Made by a program: the position numbers and the translations under genes
Part shown: piece by piece, positions 35,901 to 44,084 of the stretch
Layout: the number at the start of each line of letters is the position of its first letter
How positions within the stretch are numbered: the stretch's first letter is position 1
The notes under the pieces: model-generated
What the model was told of the DNA's origin: nothing
Seen by the model: the letters and a program-made list of their open reading frames with translations, nothing else
Database searches by the model: none
NCBI GenBank assembly: GCA_028285035.1
Contig: JANQQF010000051.1
Span: forward strand, 53,876-117,875
DNA length: 64,000 nt
Origin: Phycisphaerae bacterium
GTDB taxonomy: Bacteria; Chloroflexota; Anaerolineae; 4572-78; J111
Reading direction: 5' to 3'

Positions 35901-38900
35901 GCGCACTGTTCTCCATTGACATATATTCGGAAATCATTGGAGCCATTAAAGGTCACGGCCACGTGATACCATTTGTTTAAATCGAGAGCGGGACAATTGA
36001 AGCTGACCTCGCCCCCAAAAATCTTGGCGTGGGGCTTACGGTCATTGGTGATTCGCAACCAATAATTTTCCTTGTTGAAGACGTGGGGATAGGTACTGGT
36101 TGAGCCATCAAGTAAGATCCAGGCTTCCAAGGTCATCGCGCTCAAATTGAAATCGTTGTGATTACCAAAGTTGACTTCTGAGCTTGAGCCATTGAACAGA
36201 CCCGCGCGGCCAAATCGACCGCTGGTCCAGCCGGCTCCAGCAAACGAGCCATTATGCCCTCGCCCCGAGGCGTCGGTCACCGTGGAGCCACTCCCCTCTT
36301 GGAAGTGCCATAGACCCATTGTATTCCCATCCGGTTTTGGGAAAAAGACAGTATTCAAATCGGTGGGAGGGTCGGACACGGCGGCATTGCCATAATAAAG
36401 CTGATAATTATTTTCATCCGAGGCATTAACCCCAATATCGGCTTGCACCGGGAACCAAATATCAATGGCATCGGGCGTAAAGCTCTCGATAAATCGATTG
36501 AGTTCGGTGCTATTTTCATAAATAACGCGAACATCATCGCCCTTTGTAGACGATTGCGAGGCATCATAAATCTCTTGGGCGGTGGGCGTGGTTGAGGCAT
36601 CAAAGTGGAGATGAACGGTGTAATCGACGGGGGTCAAAAGCCAGTGGTTGTTCAAGATAACCAAGTTTCGTTTGAAACTGTAATCATCATTCCACCACGG
36701 GGTCACAGGAGTAGCGGTTGGGTCGATCAGGGTGCTGGTATCACCATCACCTGTTGGATAGCTCTCATAGTTACCAATTTTATCCATTGCCCGGACCCGG
36801 AAGTAGTAGGTGTGGCCAGTTTGCCCTGCAAAAATAGCGGTTCGATCTCGGGTATTGAGTAGCCAATCCTCCCAGGTGCCGGCCAAGCCATCACGTACTT
36901 GAACATCGTACCAGCGAATCTCGGAGCGATCATCAGAGCCACTCCAGCTCACGGTTACTTTTGTATCAAAGCTGGTTGCTGGCAAGGCTTGTACCACTGA
37001 GCTAGGGGCTTCAACATCAATATGGAAGAATGAACTCGACTCATTGGTGCCATATGGCCCGGTAGATGTCACTTGCCAATAGATGGTCTCGTGTGGGCTG
37101 GCAAAGGTGTGTTCATACTCTGTTGTCCCTGAAGAAAAGGTTTGGTCAATCAATGGGCTACTAAAATCTGAATTGGTACTGGCGACCAAGCGGTAGCTAT
37201 TGGTACGAAGTGTCTCCGGCCAATCAAATAGCACCGTGGTGCTGTTTATATAGCTATCCCGCTTTGGCACTTGAGAAAAGGGTTTATTAGGCCGACGATC
37301 AGCCGGTAAATTAATGACCAATTCGCTGGTCGCTGCTGCCTCCCACGTACCGGATTTACGGGCGTAGAGTCGAACAAGGTGTGCCCCCGCTTCATACTCC
37401 AATTGGGTCCAGGTTGGCGGACGATCCCCATCGTCGTCACATTCATAGTCGCCTACCCCAAGCTCATTGAGAATCTGCCACTCACCATTCCCTGAACCAT
37501 CGGTCGCTCGGTTGACCTGCACCTTTAAGGCCGAGGCATTGGTATCCGCACAGAAACAAACTTGATCTGAGGCTCCCCAACTTCCTTCACACCACCGCCA
37601 ATGAAAATCATAAATTTGGGGGTCTGGATTTTCGATATTAAAGCGATGGACCTCACTCCAGTCACTTTCTGCCCCCCGACTATCTTTCACTTTGGCCCGC
37701 CACTGATATCCCCAGAAGCCTAAGCCTGGTGGGGTCCAACTGTTGCTAGTTGTCCAACCACTCTTAGGAACATCATGGCTCTCGAAAATGTCGAAGAAGT
37801 ATTCGACAATCTCATCGCCATCGGGATCACCATTATGTTCTACTCTCAGGGTGGGAGTCGTCCCATCAAACACTGCCCAGTCCCCGGGATCAACCAAAGT
37901 CGGCGGGTTAGGCGGTTTATTCAAGTCTTCCGGCTTTTGGGTGCTAAATTTGATCTCGATTTCTGGTCCAACCCACCGACCATCTCGCCACACTTGCCAT
38001 ATACTGGTGTAGGTGCCAGGTTCATTAGGCGCGACCATCGGATTGTCCGCATAGAATTGGAAGGTATAGGTTTGTCCAGCCCCGACACTGCCCTCAACCG
38101 CAACGTGCGGAAAAGCTCCGTAACGCTCTCCACTTTTGTGGCGCAATAGATCCCCCCGACTATGTAGCAAAGATCCACTATTCACTTTGACCACAATCTC
38201 TGGGCGGAAGCTCTGACCAGGCTCAACGACTGAGGGGTAGCTGGCATCGTCAATTTCAATGTCGCCTGTTGGAGATGGATCAATTGGCTCATCAGAGCCG
38301 TTCCCTGGCACAATTAATTGGACCCACACTGGATCACCAAAATAAGTTCCACTTGGATTGCGGAGTTGCCACTGCCCATAGTATTTACCTGGCGCGGTTG
38401 GGGATTTTATATCAACCGATAAATCAACAGTGTTTCCAGGTGGTGTTGAAGGCACATCAACTGCTTGCGGTGCCCCCATCTGATCGCCACTTCTAAAGAC
38501 CAGTTGATAGCCACTGCCCCAAGTACTGGTTCCGCTATTTCGCATTCGCCAGGTTTTGATCAAAGCTTCACCTGGATTGACGGTTGAATTGTCGGGGATG
38601 GTGATGTCGGCAATGAAGGTGGCGGAATCAGAGGACCATAAGTGACTAACAGGTAACATTATACCTGGCCCGCCAATATATTGAGTATTAAAAGCATCCC
38701 AAATAATACCTATACTAGAGCGAGTTGGTGCCTGCCCTATTGAACGTGGAGTGTTGCCAAACCATAAATTTTGACTAGCCTCGCCCTCATAGCTTATTAA
38801 GGGGTCTGGAGGTGGAGTGGTACAGGTGTAACACCAACCAAATGGGTCCGTTACCTTTCCGTTTTTTAGCACTCTAAAGTGAAGATGGTTTCCTGTACTT

Positions 38901-39670
38901 TTGCCAGTACTACCTTGAGTACCGATTTGTTCACCAGCTTCTACGCATTCACCTGGTTCTTTAGTGTGAGACCCGCTAACAAGGTGAGAGTATCTTGTCA
39001 CATATCCATTAAGGTGATCTATTTCCGCGGTCCAACCATAGCTCCCATCGTACCAAGCTCTTACAAATTTACCAGATGCGCCAGCCAAAATCGGTGCGTC
39101 TGTGCCAGAAATTGCCCAATCATAGCCATCGTGACCATCATAGAAGATAGCTGACTCGCCTGTCGCTCCTAAATAACCTGAGATTGCTCCGCAAGAACCT
39201 GGATTTAATGGACCAATTGTGGATCCTGGGGCGTAACAGTTAGCAATCTCTTCCCCACTTATAGTCTTTGTAAGGACAGGGCTAGCTACTTCGCCATCCC
39301 ATAATACAATTTTCATTCCACGATTTATGCAATTTGAGTCTAATCCTAATGAACAAGTATAATCTGGAAAATGATGATCAAATGCGGCTGTCATTGTGTC
39401 CAGCCAGTCTCCACCTGTACCCGTATCATATGGGAGAAACAGAAAGTTGCTCGCAGGAGCGGCCTCACAGGATGCATCTGTAGGTGATAGAGCATTCTGA
39501 CTCGATACAAACTTTGATATCTTTATATCAAAAATCGGAATCTCTATTTGTCTTGCTTGTTGACTCCAATCTAAGCTAAAGATTAAAGCTATTGGCATAG
39601 AAAAAATAATTATCAGGAGATACTTTTGAATAATCCTATTTTGGATTATTAGAGGTAATAAATCTCGCAT
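32909..39670 (-). CDS. Giant secreted multidomain protein with M23 peptidase domain
   Basis: 2253 residues from the ATG 39670, preceded by AGAGAGG; a TTG at 39691 is less likely. An N-terminal membrane/signal segment (about 15-33) is followed by an M23-type peptidase domain with ligands His180, Asp184 (HDGYD) and HLH (262-264). Then come an NBR1-type Ig-like domain, fibronectin/TIG-like segments, DUF2341, a LamG-like fold, CARDB (SDLVLQSLTTYP), a PPC-like domain and three PKD repeats (WDFGDG). The C-terminus is glycine-rich with GGGG runs. It should be a surface or secreted peptidoglycan- or polymer-binding protein. The triple PKD and Gly tail suggest stalk-like adhesion. Confidence 0.8.
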   Translation of the reverse strand: MRDLLPLIIQNRIIQKYLLIIIFSMPIALIFSLDWSQQARQIEIPIFDIKISKFVSSQNALSPTDASCEAAPASNFLFLPYDTGTGGDWLDTMTAAFDHHFPDYTCSLGLDSNCINRGMKIVLWDGEVASPVLTKTISGEEIANCYAPGSTIGPLNPGSCGAISGYLGATGESAIFYDGHDGYDWAISGTDAPILAGASGKFVRAWYDGSYGWTAEIDHLNGYVTRYSHLVSGSHTKEPGECVEAGEQIGTQGSTGKSTGNHLHFRVLKNGKVTDPFGWCYTCTTPPPDPLISYEGEASQNLWFGNTPRSIGQAPTRSSIGIIWDAFNTQYIGGPGIMLPVSHLWSSDSATFIADITIPDNSTVNPGEALIKTWRMRNSGTSTWGSGYQLVFRSGDQMGAPQAVDVPSTPPGNTVDLSVDIKSPTAPGKYYGQWQLRNPSGTYFGDPVWVQLIVPGNGSDEPIDPSPTGDIEIDDASYPSVVEPGQSFRPEIVVKVNSGSLLHSRGDLLRHKSGERYGAFPHVAVEGSVGAGQTYTFQFYADNPMVAPNEPGTYTSIWQVWRDGRWVGPEIEIKFSTQKPEDLNKPPNPPTLVDPGDWAVFDGTTPTLRVEHNGDPDGDEIVEYFFDIFESHDVPKSGWTTSNSWTPPGLGFWGYQWRAKVKDSRGAESDWSEVHRFNIENPDPQIYDFHWRWCEGSWGASDQVCFCADTNASALKVQVNRATDGSGNGEWQILNELGVGDYECDDDGDRPPTWTQLEYEAGAHLVRLYARKSGTWEAAATSELVINLPADRRPNKPFSQVPKRDSYINSTTVLFDWPETLRTNSYRLVASTNSDFSSPLIDQTFSSGTTEYEHTFASPHETIYWQVTSTGPYGTNESSSFFHIDVEAPSSVVQALPATSFDTKVTVSWSGSDDRSEIRWYDVQVRDGLAGTWEDWLLNTRDRTAIFAGQTGHTYYFRVRAMDKIGNYESYPTGDGDTSTLIDPTATPVTPWWNDDYSFKRNLVILNNHWLLTPVDYTVHLHFDASTTPTAQEIYDASQSSTKGDDVRVIYENSTELNRFIESFTPDAIDIWFPVQADIGVNASDENNYQLYYGNAAVSDPPTDLNTVFFPKPDGNTMGLWHFQEGSGSTVTDASGRGHNGSFAGAGWTSGRFGRAGLFNGSSSEVNFGNHNDFNLSAMTLEAWILLDGSTSTYPHVFNKENYWLRITNDRKPHAKIFGGEVSFNCPALDLNKWYHVAVTFNGSNDFRIYVNGEQCAQKTENHTPNNSNAPFKLGGVTNWPGTNPFPGQMQHVRVSNIARTEFPLSRKEIDPTVAAGSVILPPGAAGTTSDLVLQSLTTYPVDGVTFESGVIIQALVKNEGDASTTNGFYTHFYVDHLPGGPNDFFQTIDFLVNDPIAAGESITLTTVINDLGSLGSLSQVSLLSAMEEISTTLFSQVDSTGVVSEPDDSNNISTFGTEICIAAPDANESSDLTSAPILLTPGDFQTRNFHALADEDWLQVQASGGVAYILETSNLGLSADTYLYLYDTDSTTLLASNDDYDDTLASRIDWTAPADGIYYLLVKHWNPNVGGCRTIYTVSFYETGTGPPTINSTLYLPIILKGSGGSVATPTPVPTIAPTPTSEPGAEINAAFNGLPVKGKSPLTVIFNDQSTGETTSWQWDFGDGNTSTQQHPQHTYTTLGTFSVSLTVSGSGESDTKTKNGYIVVSETGPTAAFDATPLNGDTPLTVSFTDQSIGQVTEWIWDFGDGGTSTAQNPQHTYTNPGVYNVILTVSGSEGGATEIKSSYVIVTGQSDPTADFQADTTSGHMPFTVNFNDQSSGQIDSWQWNFGDGNSSTDQNPQHTYNEAGTYDVTLTVSGPNGTDTEVKSGYISVTAPAIFGDGRDGPLTISTDTNDIPIDSVATGLAGTNILNATNPDFSAGQKILIIQMQNTKAGFYEINEIASYAEGTITTVDPLDYDYSSGVSKGQVLVLKQYTDVTVESGKRWNVKGWNGNTGGILAFLADGTVTIDGTINGSSTRIEADDTPGGPPIGFHGGGTKYSSSCPGNFGQYGESYISSATCAINNSPHGGGGGTSESVEPPSLRGGGGGGGYGTPGEDGETRNKPAGLGGESYGNADMSRIFLGSGGGAGGDWSGNASKGGAGGGAVIIFSANIVVNNTGTIQVNGADGQQEPAGSIVGGGGGGSGGTVFIKAQTATLGTNLVEALGGDGFVPDSPNGASGGNGGVGRIRVEYIDSLTGTTNPAASTVQFTP

Positions 39671-39786
39671 TTTAATCCTCTCTTTACTCAATCTGCAGTT
39701 GGATACTAATCAAAAACTTTGTCACTTTTGCTTAAACCTGCTACCAGGTTCATACAATGAACGATAGAAAAAGAAATAGGGAGATA

Positions 39787-40452
39787 TTATTTTAGGGGCT
39801 CGAATAATCGAAGAATAGATAAAAACATATCAAATACCTCATTGTTGTTCAGAGGTGCCTCTTCCCTAAGCCAAATTTCATAAAGCCACTCTTCAGAGAC
39901 TAGTTTTACTGCTATCGATCCGGCTTTAAGCGTCACCACTTGTACTTCCTCTATAGTATCAGCAGTCTTCAGGAGTTCATTTGATACTTTTACCGTATCA
40001 GATATAAACCTTTTATCAAATTTATTTTTAGGGATTTGATTTATTTTATCTCGTTCAAGACGCTCTCTTACAGAAATACGCATTATTAGTTTAGAATAAT
40101 TATTGGTCTGTACCTCCAAATCGACATATCTAAAAGGTTGAGAGGAGAGAGCTAAATTGCTGATCATTTTATGATCAATTTTTGCAGCTTTAGGATGTCT
40201 AAATCGAAAAAAACTACCAGGTTCTTCATATACTTTCCAGTCATCAATGCTGTATTCAATCGATATAGGAAGTGGTGTTGAGAATATATTTAGAGAGTCT
40301 TTAGATTGGTTAACTAGCGATTCATTTCCATTTGGCAATCTATAAGCATTAAGGTAGCAAATTAGTCCAATGAGTATCCCAATAACCAATACAGTGCCAA
40401 GAATATCGTGACTATGTTTTAATAAAGAAGAGAATTGTTGACTTGACATCAT
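39787..40452 (-). CDS. Membrane-anchored hypothetical protein, 221 aa
   Basis: Residues 15-37 are a hydrophobic helix (HDILGTVLVIGILIGLICYL). The remaining 180 residues are probably exported: the stretch YEEPGSFFRFRHPKAAKI, followed by ISNLALSSQPFRYVDLEVQTNN, looks like a PsbP-like or lipoprotein-type beta domain. I do not recognise the family with confidence. It precedes the secreted M23 protein by about 120 bases on the same strand and may be its membrane partner. Confidence 0.55.
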   Translation of the reverse strand: MMSSQQFSSLLKHSHDILGTVLVIGILIGLICYLNAYRLPNGNESLVNQSKDSLNIFSTPLPISIEYSIDDWKVYEEPGSFFRFRHPKAAKIDHKMISNLALSSQPFRYVDLEVQTNNYSKLIMRISVRERLERDKINQIPKNKFDKRFISDTVKVSNELLKTADTIEEVQVVTLKAGSIAVKLVSEEWLYEIWLREEAPLNNNEVFDMFLSILRLFEPLK

Positions 40453-40530
40453 ACCTTACAAAAATAATGAAACTCTGTCAGTTTATCATTTACTTATCCT
40501 CCTTGATAGAGAGAATTTGATCATATTTTA

Positions 40531-40690
40531 GGGAGCCAAACCGTCTCTGCGAGACGGCAGCGAGAATGAAAATTTGGAGTCCGATGGCTTGGCCCATTGC
40601 TGTAGATCGCAACAGCTAAAGCCGTTACACTCCATATTTATTTACAAGGGAGCCAAATAGTCTCTGACGAGACGAGAGCGGGGAATGAAA
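40531..40690. repeat. Repeated hairpin units flanking a three-stem structure
   Basis: Unit 1 (40531-40570) and unit 2 (40648-40690) share GGGAGCCAAA, a GTCTC/GAGAC hairpin and an AGCG(G)GAATGAAA end. Between them stems GGAGT/ACTCC (40576-40580, 40629-40633), GGCTT/AAGCC (40586-40590, 40619-40623) and GCTGT/ACAGC (40599-40603, 40612-40616) nest in one hairpin. This looks like a dispersed repeat element or structured RNA. Confidence 0.5.
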
Positions 40691-40915
40691 GGGGGGGACT
40701 ACCCCCCAAGCCCCCGGTCTGCGACGCTATTTTCATAGGAGATTTATCAAAAACTTTTAGCCCTTGTTGCTTTAAACTATGTTAAGATACCCAAATTTAC
40801 GGCATCTTCTCTCGTGAACTTTCAATTTCAATGTCACCAGATGAACGCTTTGTGAAAAAACAAAGTCTGGCAGTGCTCTGCAAATTTAGCATACTTCATA
40901 GAGGGCCTTTTTTTA

Positions 40916-40951
40916 TATCAAATTTTATTATTTCTTATCAAATTTTATTAT
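40916..40951. promoter_or_regulatory. Two 16-base direct repeats with 20-base period upstream of promoter
   Basis: TATCAAATTTTATTAT occurs at 40916-40931 and 40936-40951. A 20-base period places both on the same face of DNA, typical of activator or regulator sites. They lie just upstream of a promoter-like pair, TTGTTC (40967-40972), 17-base spacer, TATGCT (40990-40995). Confidence 0.45.
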
Positions 40952-40966
40952 CACGTATAAAACTTA

Positions 40967-40995
40967 TTGTTCCTCACCAAAGAATGTGATATGCT
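40967..40995 (+). promoter_or_regulatory. Sigma-70-like promoter for the STAND cluster
   Basis: TTGTTC and TATGCT with a 17-base spacer, 28 bases upstream of the GTG start at 41023, whose Shine-Dalgarno is GGGAGGGG (41011-41018). This is a consensus match by eye, not experimental. Confidence 0.45.
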
Positions 40996-41022
40996 ACAGT
41001 CATAAACTTCGGGAGGGGCTGT

Positions 41023-42438
41023 GTGGAAAAAATTGGGCTATCAACCTCTAAACTTCGTAATGGTGTTCAGGAAGTCCTCAAAAAGTGGCATAATCTTCCT
41101 CCTAATTACAATCCGTTTGCAACATTAACCATCTTTCGACAGGCTCGGCAGACGTCAGATAGCGATCAAGACGCCATCCAAAAACTTCTGCAAGACGCAA
41201 TTGATCTTTTAGGAACAGATCAAAAAGATCATTCAGATTTGTTGCGCAAATACTTTATCCAACGTATGACCGTACAAAATATCGCCCAATCGCGTAGCAT
41301 CAGCGAACCCAGTGTTTATAGAAAGAAAGATGAGAGTCTTGAGCATCTAACTTCTGTGCTACAGCGAATGGAAGTTAAGGCGCGGGAAACGTGGCAGGTT
41401 GAACTAGAACAATTATTGGATATACCTGCTTTTGTCTCTTTGGTTGGTTCAACTAAGCCGTTAACACAACTTGTAGAGGTTATAAATCAGGCTCCAGAGC
41501 CTGAAATTATTTGTATTGACGGGCTTGGTGGTATTGGAAAAACTGCCTTGGCGAGCGCTTTACTGCGACAGCCAAGTATTTCTGGTCAATTCCATAAAGC
41601 AGCTTGGGTTAGTGCAAAACAACAGGTTTTTCTTCCTGGAAAAGGGATGCAAACCTTGGCGCATGGCCCTGCCCTCAATGTTGAAACCTTGATAGATGCG
41701 CTTCTGGACCAGCTTAATGTTGACATTACTTCCCCCCAATCTCCTCAACAGAAAAAGGCTAGCCTGATTGAGCTAACAAAATCATTACCTATTTTGATTG
41801 TGATCGATAATCTTGAAACAGTGTTGGACTATGAGGCGCTACTACCCTTCTTAAGAAAGCTCACTAATCCTAGTAAAATAGTATTGACCAGTCGTCACAG
41901 TCTTCGGGCCTACTCTGGCATCTACAGTTTGAGTCTAAATGAGCTTAACCAAATGGATACGTTACGTCTTATCCAAAAGGAGGCCAGTGATAAAGGTCTA
42001 GCTGAAATTGCTGAGGCAACAGATAAAACGTTACAGGTCGTATATGATATTGTTGGGGGCAATCCACTCGCCCTTAAATTAGTGGTTGGGCAAGTATCTG
42101 TCTTGTCGCTCTCAGAAGTTTTAGAAAATTTGTGGGCTGTCAAAGGAGAAACCATTGAAGATTTATACAAATACATCTATTGGCAGACGTGGGCGATGCT
42201 AACAGAGGCGGCAAAAAAAATCCTGTTAATGATGCCAACCGTGGATGAAGCAATTATTCCCCAACTCTCAGCCGCCACTCGATTGGATACAACCCAGGTT
42301 CAACAAGGTCTGCAACAATTGGCCCAAGTATCTTTAGTTCAGGTTGGTGGTACCCTTGAACATCGTCGATATACCATTCATCGGCTGACTGAAAATTTTC
42401 TTTTGAATGAGGCACTTCAGTGGAACAAATCAATGTAG
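41023..42438 (+). CDS. STAND regulator 1: sigma-like HTH plus NB-ARC ATPase
   Basis: 471 residues from a GTG start. Residues 65-115 (LLRKYFIQRMTVQNIAQSRSISEPSVYR) form a sigma-70-region-4-like HTH found on Chloroflexota NB-ARC proteins. NB-ARC motifs: P-loop GLGGIGKT (167-174), kinase-2 LIVIDNLE (about 258-265), LTSRHS, and GGNPLALKL (about 345). It ends in a winged-helix-like segment without TPRs; the TPR partner is the next gene, which overlaps it by 19 bases. STAND proteins are ATP-dependent switches; the HTH suggests transcriptional control rather than direct killing. Confidence 0.8.
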   Translation: MEKIGLSTSKLRNGVQEVLKKWHNLPPNYNPFATLTIFRQARQTSDSDQDAIQKLLQDAIDLLGTDQKDHSDLLRKYFIQRMTVQNIAQSRSISEPSVYRKKDESLEHLTSVLQRMEVKARETWQVELEQLLDIPAFVSLVGSTKPLTQLVEVINQAPEPEIICIDGLGGIGKTALASALLRQPSISGQFHKAAWVSAKQQVFLPGKGMQTLAHGPALNVETLIDALLDQLNVDITSPQSPQQKKASLIELTKSLPILIVIDNLETVLDYEALLPFLRKLTNPSKIVLTSRHSLRAYSGIYSLSLNELNQMDTLRLIQKEASDKGLAEIAEATDKTLQVVYDIVGGNPLALKLVVGQVSVLSLSEVLENLWAVKGETIEDLYKYIYWQTWAMLTEAAKKILLMMPTVDEAIIPQLSAATRLDTTQVQQGLQQLAQVSLVQVGGTLEHRRYTIHRLTENFLLNEALQWNKSM

Positions 42439-43643
42439 ATCATCACAAAGACCGTCTCAATTTCTTTCAACAAGGCATTGTCGATAACCTCCTCTATTGG
42501 CAAGGTGTAGTGACCCAATCTCCTACCGACCTCAACAGGTTAGATAGGGAACGAAACAATATACTCAAAGCTATTCGTTATGCGTTGCAGCTTGAAAAAC
42601 TTGCTTGGACATCTGCACGAAATATTATCGAGAGCTACTCCACTTTTGTAGAGCGACGTGGGTATTGGGAGCGTTGGCAGCAGATTCTGAGTCAAGCTGT
42701 TGAAGTAGCACAAAAATGTGGTGACGCAACTGGGGTCGCTAATATATCTGCCATCAATGCTCGTTTATTTTCTCACCAACGTCGCGTAAAAGAAGCAGTA
42801 GTGACCTATCAAAACGCTATAAAACTGTCTCGTCAACTCGATGACGCCTTTGGAGAAGCACGAGCCTGCACAAATTTAGGTTATCTCTACGTAGAACAAG
42901 GCTACTGGTGGCGGGCTGAGGTGCTATGTTGCCACGCCCTACGATTATTTGAAGAAATTGATAGCGACCATGGTCGGGCACATACCGAGAATCATTTGGG
43001 TTTCTTATATACTTGGCGATGCGAATGGAATCGTGCTCAACATCATCTAGAACGGGCTTGTACGATCTGGCTAAATATGGAAGATGAGCATGGCTTGATG
43101 CGAGGGTATATCAATCTAGCGGCAATGTATCTCCGCATAAAACAAGCAGATTTAGCCTTGACCTATTTGAAAAAAGCCTCACATCAGGCTAAATTAACCA
43201 GAGAGGAAGCGTCAATTGGGATGATTTATGCAAATATGGGCTACGCCTATTTTCTAACCAATAAATTGGATCAGGCCAAAAGCCATATAGATGAAGCTAT
43301 AGAAATCTTTCAATATTTTTCAGACACGGCTGGACTAGGGTTAGCCTGGAATATTTTGGGTGTTACCTACATTGGTCAGGGTAATCTATCAGAAGGTATG
43401 CAGTATTTTGAAAAATCCTTCAATGCTTGGCATAAATTAGACAATAAACTTGGCAAGGCTGAGGTATTGATGGACATGATTGAGTATCATTTAACCCAAG
43501 AAGAATACCAACAAGCCTGTATCCGGATCGATCAGGCAGAGGACATGATTGGACAAAACCCCCATCAGAAATATGAACACTTTCAGCCACGCTTAATCGA
43601 GTATCGTGACATATTAAACGAGCGATTGTCACTCATAAAATGA
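42420..43643 (+). CDS. TPR-repeat protein, partner of STAND regulator 1
   Basis: 407 residues from a GTG start overlapping the NB-ARC gene by 19 bases in another frame. Helical repeats follow the TPR pattern (ACTNLGYLYVEQGYWWRAEVL, HLGFLYTWRCEWNRAQHHL, NMGYAYFLTNKLDQAKSHI, ILGVTYIGQGNLSEGMQYF). TPR proteins bind peptides or protein partners. In single-chain STAND proteins such a domain follows the NB-ARC as the sensor, so this looks like a split STAND receptor. It converges on the small secreted-peptide gene 64 bases downstream. Confidence 0.8.
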   Translation: MEQINVDHHKDRLNFFQQGIVDNLLYWQGVVTQSPTDLNRLDRERNNILKAIRYALQLEKLAWTSARNIIESYSTFVERRGYWERWQQILSQAVEVAQKCGDATGVANISAINARLFSHQRRVKEAVVTYQNAIKLSRQLDDAFGEARACTNLGYLYVEQGYWWRAEVLCCHALRLFEEIDSDHGRAHTENHLGFLYTWRCEWNRAQHHLERACTIWLNMEDEHGLMRGYINLAAMYLRIKQADLALTYLKKASHQAKLTREEASIGMIYANMGYAYFLTNKLDQAKSHIDEAIEIFQYFSDTAGLGLAWNILGVTYIGQGNLSEGMQYFEKSFNAWHKLDNKLGKAEVLMDMIEYHLTQEEYQQACIRIDQAEDMIGQNPHQKYEHFQPRLIEYRDILNERLSLIK

Positions 43644-43707
43644 ATCTCCAAAAATGGCTTGTTGAAGACAAGCCTCAACAAGCCACTCTCAAAATTTAAC
43701 TACTAGA

Positions 43708-43863
43708 TTAGCAACCGCCGCCAGAACCACCTGATGTAGCACAAGCGTGGGTTTGCGGTGTTACTGCAAAGCCAAGGGCATCAGCTACGATCCCAGTTGA
43801 ACCCGTTACGGCTGCCAATAACGCCAGCCCAGTAACGATACCAAGGATACGCTTTTTAAGCAT
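43708..43863 (-). CDS. Small secreted peptide, 51 aa, Gly/Cys-rich C-terminus
   Basis: ATG at 43863 with AAGGAGGT eight bases upstream, an excellent ribosome-binding site. Residues 1-20 are a typical signal sequence (MLKKRILGIVTGLALLAAV) and the C-terminus is short and polar with ATSGGSGGGC and a second Cys. The gene lies between the TPR gene and STAND regulator 2, on the reverse strand. The Shine-Dalgarno is inside a hairpin: CCTCC/GGAGG and TTTCC/GGAAA arms at 43873-43895. It could be a secreted signalling peptide, bacteriocin-like or modified peptide; nothing resolves which. Confidence 0.6.
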   Translation of the reverse strand: MLKKRILGIVTGLALLAAVTGSTGIVADALGFAVTPQTHACATSGGSGGGC

Positions 43864-43872
43864 CTCAGTTGA

Positions 43873-43895
43873 CCTCCTTTCCGTGGAAATGGAGG
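43873..43895 (-). promoter_or_regulatory. Hairpin sequestering the peptide ribosome-binding site
   Basis: On the minus strand CCTCC-A-TTTCC pairs with GGAAA-GGAGG around a 2-base loop; the second arm holds the Shine-Dalgarno. Translation would be blocked until the structure opens, a common form of post-transcriptional control. Confidence 0.5.
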
Positions 43896-43924
43896 ACCAG
43901 TGAGATGAGAGATCTCCCGGCTAG

Positions 43925-44000
43925 ACGTCAGAATGACGTTTAACCAATTCGCGAATTATCTATGGCCCAATATGAATAAAGCTTTGGGTTCGGACCGAAC
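43925..44000. promoter_or_regulatory. Divergent control region of peptide 1 and STAND regulator 2
   Basis: Contains ACGTCA/TGACGT (43925-43939), the 12-base palindrome AATTCGCGAATT (43946-43957) and GTTCGG-A-CCGAAC (43988-44000). The last shares TTCGGWCCGAA with the region before STAND regulator 3. Such a cluster fits control of divergent genes by the HTH proteins. Confidence 0.55.
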
Positions 44001-44030
44001 TTTGTGCGAGCTCAGCTACAGCGTAACAGA

Positions 44031-44053
44031 GGGTACGGTACCTGTACGTACCC
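44031..44053. promoter_or_regulatory. Inverted repeat 7-9-7 before STAND regulator 2
   Basis: GGGTACG, spacer GTACCTGTA, CGTACCC. It lies between the GTTCGGACCGAAC palindrome and the preferred start at 44085, so that start, not the GTG at 44004, is more likely. Confidence 0.45.
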
Positions 44054-44084
44054 GGGGTACGTGGACCAAATGATGGAGCATGAG

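Larger units (their letters stand above)
40453..41022. other. 570-base intergenic region with direct repeats and a nested hairpin
   Basis: No ORF looks credible here. It contains two copies of a 40-base repeat (40531 and 40648), a three-stem nested inverted repeat between them (40576-40633), a G-run and C-run pair near 40690-40720, two 16-base direct repeats (40916-40951), and a promoter-like pair before the first STAND gene. It divides the secreted-protein genes from the STAND cluster. Confidence 0.6.

Noticed and set aside
40690..40720. G-run and C-run as a rho-independent terminator
   Set aside because: The pairing GGGGGGG/CCCCCC is not followed by a U tract and belongs with the larger repeat region.
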